A program made the position numbers and the translations under genes. 11,758 bases of DNA from Chlorobiales bacterium (GTDB lineage Bacteria; Bacteroidota; Chlorobiia; Chlorobiales; Chlorobiaceae), in assembly GCA_022360275.1 (NCBI GenBank), contig JAKSDC010000109.1:1-11758 (forward strand). The letters are read 5' to 3'. A model generated the notes under the pieces. The model was not told the DNA's origin. It saw nothing but the letters and a program-made list of their open reading frames with translations, and ran no database searches. This document shows positions 1 to 5,913 of this stretch, piece after piece (within the stretch, counting starts at the first letter, position 1; the number at the start of each line of letters is the position of its first letter).

Positions 1-505
1 GCAAACGGTCTTCATTCCCTTCATGCAACCGCAACGCGTTTTCTATGCGGCCTGCCGCCTGAAGCGTTGTTGCATAGTACCGGGCAACCGCATACTCTGT
101 CGCCCTGCTGACGAATGCATCGGGAAATTCCCGGTAAAAAGCACGCACATCGGAAGAATCGATTGCAAAGAGGCCTTGTTTTCCGGCCTTTTCCATCTTT
201 TGGTCGACAAAACACTGAACAACGATATGACGGGTTGCTTTTTCTATGAGCATTCTGGCATCGGAATCCCTGTCTACCCCGTCTTCAAGCGCAAGCTGAT
301 AAAGTGCAGCAAGGTCTTTCCAGTCTTCTATATAAATGGCTGAGACCGTCAGGCTGTCTTTCGGGGAGGAGTAGCTGATCGAAGCAAGCACTTCATCCCT
401 GGATAACTCCAGATTTCCCGCCCGTGCAACGATATCATCATCAGTAGCACTACCACACCCTGCAATGAAAAGGAGCAGGATACCCACAACGATGTGCAGC
501 TTCAT
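1..505 (-). CDS. SurA/PpiC-like foldase lipoprotein, N-terminal part (runs off the window)
   Basis: I translated this by hand: the frame stays open from the ATG at 503-505 to the window edge, giving 168 residues with no stop. The N-terminus is a lipoprotein signal: Met-Lys, a hydrophobic run and the lipobox IAGC with the lipidated Cys at residue 17. The mature part begins with a segment (VARAGNLELSRDEV) like the strand and helix that open SurA N-terminal domains, followed by a helical stretch. Around residue 129 comes SSDVRAFYREFPDAF, which resembles the segment leading to the parvulin domain in SurA/PpiC proteins. Any catalytic parvulin domain would lie beyond the edge. The start is four bases after the secF stop, and its ribosome site (GGAGGA, 7 bases upstream) lies inside the last secF codons, so translation is probably coupled to secF. 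I infer a periplasmic chaperone or peptidyl-prolyl isomerase for SecDF-exported proteins. The family call rests on sequence resemblance only. Confidence 0.75.
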   Translation of the reverse strand, partial: MKLHIVVGILLLFIAGCGSATDDDIVARAGNLELSRDEVLASISYSSPKDSLTVSAIYIEDWKDLAALYQLALEDGVDRDSDARMLIEKATRHIVVQCFVDQKMEKAGKQGLFAIDSSDVRAFYREFPDAFVSRATEYAVARYYATTLQAAGRIENALRLHEGNEDRL

Positions 506-509
506 GCCG

Positions 510-1436
510 CTATCCTCCCCGGAGTTTTATCGGGCGTTTGGATTTCAGCTGCCAGTCAAGCACAATAGGTGCCGCAATAAACAGCGAAGAATAGGTACCG
601 ATAAGGATACCAAGCAAAATGGCAAAGGTGAACCCTCTTATTGCCGGTCCGGCGAAAACAAAGAGCACAAGAACGACCAGCAGGGTGGTTCCGGAAGTTA
701 TGATGGTCCTGCTGAGAGTCTGGTTGAGGCTGTTGTTGAAAATTGTCATATAGTCGGCTGGTTTCCCGGAACGGATATTTTCACGTATCCTGTCATACAC
801 CACCACGGTATCGTTGATCGAATAGCCAGCAATCGTCAGGAATGCCGCTATGATACTCTGGTTAATGTCGAGAGGCATGAAATCAAACAGTCCTCCGAAA
901 ATGCTGAATATTCCGAGTACGATAAACACGTCATGAAAGATTGCAACGACACTTGCTGCAGCAAACCTGAACTCGAAGCGTATACCCACATACAGCAGAA
1001 TAGCTATGACTGCGCCCAGTAACGCCTTCAAGGCGGCCCATTTCAAATCGGACGCAATGCTCGGCCCTACAGAATCAATCCTGAGGACCTCATGCGGGTT
1101 GTCCGGAAGCCGGTCATCAAGCGCATTGGAAACCAGTGCCTTCAACTGGTTGAGCTCTCCATCAAATCCTGTCTGGATCAGAATCGATCGGTCGGCACCG
1201 TAACTTTTTATCGCACCTTCAACCCCGGCCTCTTTCAAAACGGCCCTGACATCACCGACCGGCACATCATGTTCAAAACGGAGCACCACTTCGGTTCCTC
1301 CCTTGAAATCAATACCGTAGTTCAACCCCCGGACAAAGAGTGAAACCAGCCCCGCGAGGACTAGGCAAAGTGAGATCACATAGGCTATTTTCCTGTGCTT
1401 CAGAAAATCTATCTTTGTGTTGTTGATAAAGTGCAT
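510..1436 (-). CDS. secF: SecF, protein translocase accessory subunit
   Basis: SecF pairs with SecD in the inner membrane and uses the proton gradient to drive late steps of Sec export. The 308-residue product has the family layout: a first membrane helix at about 16-35, then GIDFKGGTEV at 41-50 (the FxGG motif of the periplasmic domain), and a periplasmic domain to about residue 130. Five more hydrophobic segments follow, at about 134-153, 157-180, 192-212, 246-263 and 266-294. The signature SINDTVVVYDRIREN at 206-220 carries the conserved Asp209 of transmembrane helix 4, matching the proton-pathway region of the family. The tail is short and basic. It lies 23 bases downstream of secD on the same strand, so the two are almost certainly co-transcribed. 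No strong Shine-Dalgarno precedes the ATG, but the N-terminus (IDFLKHRKIAY) fits normal SecF starts. Confidence 0.96.
   Translation of the reverse strand: MHFINNTKIDFLKHRKIAYVISLCLVLAGLVSLFVRGLNYGIDFKGGTEVVLRFEHDVPVGDVRAVLKEAGVEGAIKSYGADRSILIQTGFDGELNQLKALVSNALDDRLPDNPHEVLRIDSVGPSIASDLKWAALKALLGAVIAILLYVGIRFEFRFAAASVVAIFHDVFIVLGIFSIFGGLFDFMPLDINQSIIAAFLTIAGYSINDTVVVYDRIRENIRSGKPADYMTIFNNSLNQTLSRTIITSGTTLLVVLVLFVFAGPAIRGFTFAILLGILIGTYSSLFIAAPIVLDWQLKSKRPIKLRGG
513..520 (-). promoter_or_regulatory. Ribosome binding site of the foldase lipoprotein, inside the end of secF
   Basis: On the minus strand the bases read GGGGAGGA and end 7 bases before the ATG at 505. The site overlaps the last codons and stop of secF, which supports this start and suggests translational coupling. 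Confidence 0.7.
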
Positions 1437-1459
1437 GCTGTATCGCGTTCTTAATGATG

Positions 1460-3238
1460 TTAGCCGAAACTTTTGATCGTCATCAGATTTCTCTCAATCA
1501 GCAGGTCAAAAATAACCTTTGTGATGACCAGCGCCGTAAACAGACTCGCCGCCGTTCCGATCATCAGCGTGAGGGCAAATCCCTGTATTGGACCGATACC
1601 GTAAATATAGAGCAGGAATCCCGCTCCAAGGGTTGTTATCTGGGAATCGACGATTGCCGAAAAAGCCTTGCTGTACCCCGTATCTACCGCTAGGCGAAGA
1701 TTTTTACCGGCTGCAATTTCCTCCCTGACTCTTTCGAAAATCAGTACATTCGCATCTACCGTCATACCGATTGTCAGTACGATACCGGCAATACCGGGCA
1801 GAGTGAGCGCCGCGCTGAAACCTGCAAGCACGGAAAGCACGAACAAGATGTTCAGAACCAGTGCGATATCGGCCGCAACACCGGCCTTCCGGTAGTAAAC
1901 GATCATGAAAACAGCAACGATACACAATCCCCATCCGGTGGAAAAGAGACCTGAACGGATGTAGTCCGCGCCGAGGGACGGGCCAACGGTGCGCTCCTCG
2001 ATAATTCTAACCGGTGCGGGCAGGGCGCCTGCTTTCAGAACAATCTCGAGATCCTGGGCCTCCTCGATACTTTCGATGCCGTTGATTACTGAACTCCCTC
2101 CGGGGATTTTCGATTCCACGACCGGTGCGGAATATACCGCGCCGTCAAGCACAATTGCAATCCTGCGGCCTATGTTCGCTCCTGTTATTCTCGCCCATTT
2201 TGCAGTCCCGTCCGAGTTCATTCTCATGGTTACCTCAGGCTGCAAAGCGGAAGCACCAAATGTTGCTTTTGCTTCGGTGATAACCCCTCCTGTCAGTTCG
2301 GGGGTTTTCTTTAAAAGAAACATATCGTAAAAGGTGTCTCCGTCGCTTCCCGTAATCGGCCTTGCAGACAGCCGGATTTCCGAATCCTTGGGCAAAAGCT
2401 TTTGAATATCTTCCCGTTGGAACAAGCCGGTCAGGTACTCTCTGGAATATTCAGGAGCATAGGCCCTGCCGTTTTGCATGACCGCAATGTTTTCATAGAG
2501 AGGATTGCTTGATACCTCTACAGAGTCACCGGGCGACGACTCACTCTCGGCAAGGAATCTGTTAATGCGGTCGAACGCTTCCAGCATGCTCTCATTGTCT
2601 CTGACCAGCTTGAATTCAAGTTTAGCCGTACCTTTGAGCAGCTTGCGCACCCTGTCTTCATCCGAAACACCGGGAAGAGCGACAATAATGCGCCGTAACC
2701 CCTGGGTCTGTATGACCGGCTCGGCAACTCCGTATTGGTCAACCCTGTTGCGGATAATCTCTTTTGCACGGACGACTGCATCTTGAGCCTCTTTTCTCAG
2801 CTTTCCGATTATCTCCTCGTCACTGTCGCGAACGTCATAAAAATACCTGCTCATCTTGATATTACGTTTCTTGAACTCGGCAACCAGCAGATCGATAACC
2901 TGCGAGTTACCCTCTTCTGCTCTCTTTTTCACTTCCATAATGATGTCACGAAACGTCTCATCCTTGTTCCACGCCCTTTCCTCGACAAGATCGATGAGAT
3001 CAACCTCGAGGACGAGATACATCCCGCCTTCAAGGTCAAGGCCGAGCTTCAGGCTTTTTTCAGCAGCTGATTCCATAGCTTCGCGATTCTCACGGACAAA
3101 CGAAAGACTGTCTTCGGAAGCTGTCAGCTGCGAGAGCTGCTTGGAGAAAGAGTAATCTTTATAGGTGGGCCAAAGCGACCAGAGAGCAAGGGCCGTCAAG
3201 GCAACGATAAGAATGCTTTTAACGCGGTTACTTTTCAT
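1460..3238 (-). CDS. secD: SecD, protein translocase accessory subunit
   Basis: SecD works with SecF to pull secreted proteins across the inner membrane using the proton motive force. With the ATG at 3238 the product is 592 residues, close to the usual 600 or so. Seen in order: membrane helix 1 at 7-24; LGLDLEGG at 65-72, the family motif after helix 1; a large periplasmic region; and VDQYGVAEPVIQ at 166-177. The P1 head segment spans about 317-420 (GGVITEAKATFG, then IVLDGAVYSAPVV). Five more membrane helices fill about 432-578, with GMTVDANVLIFERVREE at 491-507 carrying the conserved Asp495 of helix 4. The reading frame is open up to a TTG at 3274, which would add 12 residues with no ribosome site. 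I prefer the ATG because it places the usual short basic head before helix 1 and because promoter-like boxes overlap those extra codons. Confidence 0.95.
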   Translation of the reverse strand: MKSNRVKSILIVALTALALWSLWPTYKDYSFSKQLSQLTASEDSLSFVRENREAMESAAEKSLKLGLDLEGGMYLVLEVDLIDLVEERAWNKDETFRDIIMEVKKRAEEGNSQVIDLLVAEFKKRNIKMSRYFYDVRDSDEEIIGKLRKEAQDAVVRAKEIIRNRVDQYGVAEPVIQTQGLRRIIVALPGVSDEDRVRKLLKGTAKLEFKLVRDNESMLEAFDRINRFLAESESSPGDSVEVSSNPLYENIAVMQNGRAYAPEYSREYLTGLFQREDIQKLLPKDSEIRLSARPITGSDGDTFYDMFLLKKTPELTGGVITEAKATFGASALQPEVTMRMNSDGTAKWARITGANIGRRIAIVLDGAVYSAPVVESKIPGGSSVINGIESIEEAQDLEIVLKAGALPAPVRIIEERTVGPSLGADYIRSGLFSTGWGLCIVAVFMIVYYRKAGVAADIALVLNILFVLSVLAGFSAALTLPGIAGIVLTIGMTVDANVLIFERVREEIAAGKNLRLAVDTGYSKAFSAIVDSQITTLGAGFLLYIYGIGPIQGFALTLMIGTAASLFTALVITKVIFDLLIERNLMTIKSFG

Positions 3239-3244
3239 ACATGC

Positions 3245-3274
3245 ATGATAGCTTTGCGAATATGATGTGGTCAA
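3245..3274 (-). promoter_or_regulatory. Candidate secD promoter abutting the start codon
   Basis: On the minus strand TTGACC (3269-3274), an 18-base spacer and TATCAT (3245-3250) resemble sigma-70 -35 and -10 boxes, each one base off consensus. The -10 box ends six bases before the ATG at 3238, so transcription would begin at or next to the start codon. The boxes occupy the codons that a TTG start would add. This is inferred from pattern only. Confidence 0.4.
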
Positions 3275-3290
3275 CTAATCGAATTCAGCC

Positions 3291-3319
3291 AATATATAAA
3301 ACCGCCCTCTGATTAACAA
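3291..3319 (-). promoter_or_regulatory. Alternative secD promoter
   Basis: On the minus strand TTGTTA (3314-3319) and TATATT (3291-3296) are separated by exactly 17 bases and match sigma-70 consensus at 4/6 and 5/6. Transcription would start near 3284 and leave a leader of about 45 bases before the ATG at 3238. It competes with the closer candidate promoter. Both may be used, or neither. Confidence 0.4.
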
Positions 3320-3324
3320 TCAGA
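3308..3324. repeat. Perfect 7-bp inverted repeat overlapping the candidate secD -35 box
   Basis: TCTGATT, three spacer bases and AATCAGA form a perfect dyad. It covers the -35 box of the upstream secD promoter candidate, so it could be an operator. It could equally be chance. Confidence 0.35.
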
Positions 3325-3500
3325 CAGCGCTGCAGCAAAACAGGTTACCGGGTTAGACGAAAAAACCGGAGATTTCTCACGCATTGAAGACAAAACCCTG
3401 CTCGCCATCTATTTTCAGATGATGCCAAACGGTGAAACGGCGCACAATACAAAACATACAGCAGCCATCTTTCTCGGCAAGCCTCCTGTCGCCGATGGAC

Positions 3501-3532
3501 AATAAAAAAGCCCGGCTTTTACCACCGGGCTT
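3501..3532 (-). terminator. Intrinsic terminator of the fcc unit
   Basis: Read on the minus strand, AAGCCCGG (3525-3532), a 9-base loop and CCGGGCTT (3508-3515) form a perfect 8-bp GC-rich stem, followed at once by a T run. It sits 24 bases after the fccB stop and separates fcc transcription from secDF. Confidence 0.9.
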
Positions 3533-3555
3533 ATCTGAATCACTGCGGAACAACG

Positions 3556-4848
3556 TTATCCCCAGATATCCTGAGCAATGTTGTTGTACCAGCCGCGTGC
3601 ATAGGTTGCTTCTTCGCTGAGCTGGTCGTCATCAGCATCCATAGGCGTAAGACCTCCTGCGCCTTTAATGCTGACAATACCGTCGCTGGTAAGCTTGTAG
3701 ACAGCGGCAACCGAGATGCCATAGCCTGGCCCGACAAGACTGTAACAAGTATTTACCAGTGAAGGCGAAGCAGGCACCTTGCCCTGCAGCAGCCGAACGA
3801 TGCTTGCCGCCGTAACCTTACCCTGGCTGCTTGCCGCAAAACCGGATTTCGGCATTGCACCGGCAATACAGGAGTCACCGATAACATGAATACCGGGGTG
3901 AATCGTGGATTCAAATGTAATCGGGTTGACAGGACACCAACCGGTTTCATTGGTAAGACCGGCATTAAAAGCAATTTTACCGGCTCTTTGCGGAGGAATG
4001 ACGTTGACTACGCCACCTTTGACGGGGCCCAATGGCGTCTGAACAGTCATGGTTGCCGGATCAACCGACATAACCTTGCCTCCTGCAGACCCCGCACGCC
4101 ATTCGATGATACCGCGATAAAGCTTCTCCCATCCTTTGGTGAAGAGACCCTGTTTGGAGAACTTCTCCTTGGCGTCAAGGATAATAACCTTTGATTTAGG
4201 CTTGTGCTTTTTCAGGTAATGGGCAATGAGACTCGCTCTTTCATAAGGGCCAGGAGGGCAGCGGAACGGGTTGCCTGGAGGACAGATGAGCACATTGTCA
4301 CCATCAGCCATTTCCTGAAGCTGTTTCGTCAACAGTTCGGTCTGCGGCCCTGCCTTGTATGCATGCGGCATAGAGGTGTTGGCCACTTCCTCGCTGTACC
4401 CTTCAATAGCATCGTAATTGAAGTCGATACCTGGAGAAACAACCAGACGGTCGTATTTCAGCTCATTGCCGCCCTTGAGCTTGACGGAGTGATTCGTAGC
4501 ATCGATCTCCACGGCTTCGTCATGAACAACCTCGATACCATATTTGCTCTGCAATACATCATACGTATGGCCGATGTCTTTCATTTCTTTCAATCCGCCC
4601 ATTACCCAGTTACTGAACGGACAAGTGTAGAATGTCATTGCCGGCTCGACGAGCGTTACGGAAACCGATGGATCAAGTTTCCTGATATATTTGGCTGTAG
4701 ACGCGCCGCCGAATCCGCCGCCGATAACAACCACGTGTTTCTGGCTTGCAAAAAGCGGCTTGGCACTGCCGAAAACGCCAAGAGTAGAACCGGCTGCTCC
4801 GGCGATAACGAGTTTGTTAAAACCTCTACGTGTAAATTTCTGGCTCAT
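3556..4848 (-). CDS. fccB: Flavocytochrome c sulfide dehydrogenase, FAD subunit (FccB)
   Basis: FccB oxidises sulfide to sulfur in the periplasm and passes electrons to its cytochrome partner FccA. The 430-residue protein opens with a Tat signal: TRRGF at 6-10 and a hydrophobic stretch, with likely cleavage after LFA at residue 34. The FAD-binding fold follows (VVVIGGGFGGAS, 39-50). Cys76 in YTCPFSN is residue 42 of the predicted mature protein, the position that binds FAD covalently in the Allochromatium enzyme as I recall it. Cys197 (FRCPPGPYER) and Cys368 (NTCYS) match the redox-active disulfide pair. GWCPV (303-307) and HVIGDSCIAGAMPKSG (321-336) are family signatures, and the C-terminus is the FCSD-type domain ending YNNIAQDIWG. 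A ribosome site GAGGGA (4855-4860) lies six bases before the ATG. The gene follows fccA by 14 bases, so they form one operon. The twin-arginine route fits a cofactor loaded before export. Confidence 0.95.
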   Translation of the reverse strand: MSQKFTRRGFNKLVIAGAAGSTLGVFGSAKPLFASQKHVVVIGGGFGGASTAKYIRKLDPSVSVTLVEPAMTFYTCPFSNWVMGGLKEMKDIGHTYDVLQSKYGIEVVHDEAVEIDATNHSVKLKGGNELKYDRLVVSPGIDFNYDAIEGYSEEVANTSMPHAYKAGPQTELLTKQLQEMADGDNVLICPPGNPFRCPPGPYERASLIAHYLKKHKPKSKVIILDAKEKFSKQGLFTKGWEKLYRGIIEWRAGSAGGKVMSVDPATMTVQTPLGPVKGGVVNVIPPQRAGKIAFNAGLTNETGWCPVNPITFESTIHPGIHVIGDSCIAGAMPKSGFAASSQGKVTAASIVRLLQGKVPASPSLVNTCYSLVGPGYGISVAAVYKLTSDGIVSIKGAGGLTPMDADDDQLSEEATYARGWYNNIAQDIWG

Positions 4849-4862
4849 GTTGTTTCCCTCGC

Positions 4863-5237
4863 TTATTTAGAATTTTGTTGATTTAGCCCGCCAAAGTACT
4901 CGGCAATGAGATCGATTTCCTCATCAGTATAGCCTTTGGCATGACGCCCCATTACCGTAGAGTAACGCTCATCATTTTTAAATTCTATCAGAGCCGTTTT
5001 CAAATACGCCGCCGGTTTGCCGTAAAACCCGGGCTTAATACCGACACTTTCTCCGTCGGTACCGTGGCAGGATGCACAGGAAAGCGCGAGAATCTCACCG
5101 CGAGGATCGACTTCCACGATTTCAGCTTCTGACTGTTGGGCCGAATCCTGCGTCTCGGATTTCTGTGTGTTACACCCGGAAAGCGCTGCAGCCGAAATAA
5201 GGCCGACAGACAGCCAAGAGGTAATTTTTTTAACCAT
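4863..5237 (-). CDS. fccA: Flavocytochrome c sulfide dehydrogenase, monohaem cytochrome c lipoprotein (FccA)
   Basis: This is the haem subunit that takes electrons from FccB and hands them to soluble c cytochromes. I chose the ATG at 5237 (124 residues) over the ATG at 5246, because AAGGAG at 5247-5252 is 9 bases from the former and directly touches the latter. The N-terminus is a lipoprotein signal: two Lys, a hydrophobic stretch and lipobox LSGC with Cys22. A polar linker rich in Gln, Ser and Glu follows. The single haem site is CASCH (Cys54, Cys57, His58), and Met96 in TVMGRHAKGYTDEEI is the likely sixth ligand. The domain is a small class I cytochrome c. The diheme FccA of purple sulfur bacteria is larger. 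A lipid anchor here would tether the FccAB complex to the membrane, since FccB has none. The signal to FccB is direct: same operon, cytochrome first. Confidence 0.93.
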   Translation of the reverse strand: MVKKITSWLSVGLISAAALSGCNTQKSETQDSAQQSEAEIVEVDPRGEILALSCASCHGTDGESVGIKPGFYGKPAAYLKTALIEFKNDERYSTVMGRHAKGYTDEEIDLIAEYFGGLNQQNSK

Positions 5238-5246
5238 AGTTCTCAT

Positions 5247-5252
5247 CTCCTT
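5247..5252 (-). promoter_or_regulatory. Ribosome binding site that decides the fccA start
   Basis: AAGGAG on the minus strand. Its spacing is 9 bases to the ATG at 5237 and 0 bases to the ATG at 5246, so the inner ATG is the likely start. Confidence 0.75.
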
Positions 5253-5315
5253 GTTATTATTATGGATTAGCGGAATGATGGGACCGAATTCTTCTGTTAG
5301 TCTTATTGCAGCTTC

Positions 5316-5402
5316 AAAGGTTCCGCTTGCTCCCCTGCATGAAGCCTGAAGCTTCTCGACTCATCCCTGATCTTGCATACTCAGGGACATCGGAAAGCCT
5401 TT
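5316..5402 (-). ncRNA. Candidate structured RNA (three-way junction) upstream of fccA
   Basis: An outer stem pairs 5316-5325 with 5391-5402: ten pairs, broken only by a 2-base bulge at 5396-5397. It encloses two hairpins: 5364-5370 with 5381-5387 (perfect 7 bp, 10-base loop), and 5341-5345 with 5351-5355 (5 bp, 5-base loop). Together they would form a three-way junction. The strand is assigned as minus because it would then lie in the 5' leader of fccAB, about 80 bases from the ribosome site. The base pairing alone would allow either strand. I do not recognise a known riboswitch, and the fold was not scored against shuffled sequence. Confidence 0.3.
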
Positions 5403-5566
5403 ATTGCTATACAATGAGAAAATACTCCCGTGCTGTCAGACAAAAACACGAACTTCTTTTTCTGCCTATTATGCAATACATTAAACGTAAAGGTAATACT
5501 CACGCCCTCCCAGCTTACCGCAGCTCGTTCCAGCCGCATTCTACTTTACATTTGCTCGCTTTTCCG

Positions 5567-5586
5567 CCGAGCATTCTAATGCTCGG
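5567..5586. repeat. Perfect 9-bp hairpin with 2-base loop
   Basis: CCGAGCATT and AATGCTCGG pair perfectly around CT. There is no T run on either side, so it is not a typical intrinsic terminator. It may be an operator dyad or an RNA hairpin. It lies well away from both flanking genes. Confidence 0.6.
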
Positions 5587-5888
5587 GACGGTTTGTGAGA
5601 GAATCTGCCACTTCCGCGACCATGCGGTACATAACTATATATTTATATAATAATTTTTATTCTGTCGCACAAATAATAATTAATTACTACATGATAAGGA
5701 GTTACCCGGCAATAAAACCATCGTGTATCTGCCAACTATCTGAAAGATACAGCAAAGCCGGTATTTTTGTAAAAGAAAACTCTGCGGCAATAGTCGCAAA
5801 GGGACAGGAAAAATATCCGCAAATGACTATAAAATATAAAGTTAACTGTTTTATCTTTTTTTAATCAATAACATAGTAAGCCGCATTC

Positions 5889-5904
5889 TGTTTCACGTGA
5901 AACC
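5889..5904. promoter_or_regulatory. parS-like ParB binding site upstream of mnmG (15 of 16 bases)
   Basis: TGTTTCACGTGAAACC matches the widely conserved bacterial parS 16-mer (TGTTTCACGTGAAACA) at all but the last base. The core TTTCACGTGAAA palindrome is intact. It ends 9 bases before the mnmG ATG, so a bound ParB could also affect mnmG transcription or loading of ribosomes. Confidence 0.85.
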
Positions 5905-5913
5905 ATTTCAGTA

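Larger units (their letters stand above)
5238..5913. other. Long divergent intergenic region between fccA and mnmG
   Basis: This 676-base gap contains no gene I can support. From left to right it holds the fccA ribosome site, a nested inverted-repeat element (5316-5402), and a perfect 9-bp hairpin (5567-5586). These are followed by a strongly AT-rich stretch (about 5630-5700) and a parS-like site (5889-5904) just before mnmG. Open frames of 89 and 114 codons on the plus strand here have no ribosome site and no recognisable sequence. Promoters for both flanking units must lie in it, but none stands out. Confidence 0.7.

Noticed and set aside
465..1022. 185-codon open frame on the plus strand
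   Set aside because: Antisense shadow of secF. Composition is unlike a protein and no family is recognisable.
3556..3564. TTATCCCCA, one mismatch from a DnaA box
   Set aside because: A single copy at the fccB stop codon with no companion boxes. One near-match is expected by chance.
4732..4737. CACGTG core, possibly a third parS
   Set aside because: The flanks do not match parS arms and it lies inside fccB. The CACGTG at 10416-10421 fails for the same reason on its flanks.
4204..4881. 225-codon open frame on the plus strand
   Set aside because: It is antisense to fccB, whose product is unmistakable. The translation has no recognisable motif and no ribosome site.
5306..5650. 114-codon open frame on the plus strand in the divergent gap
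   Set aside because: No ribosome site, no recognisable family, and it runs through the inverted-repeat element and the hairpin. Probably chance.
5595..5864. 89-codon open frame (57 codons from the ATG at 5691) before mnmG
   Set aside because: AT-rich, with no ribosome site before either candidate start and no recognisable sequence. A real small gene cannot be fully excluded.
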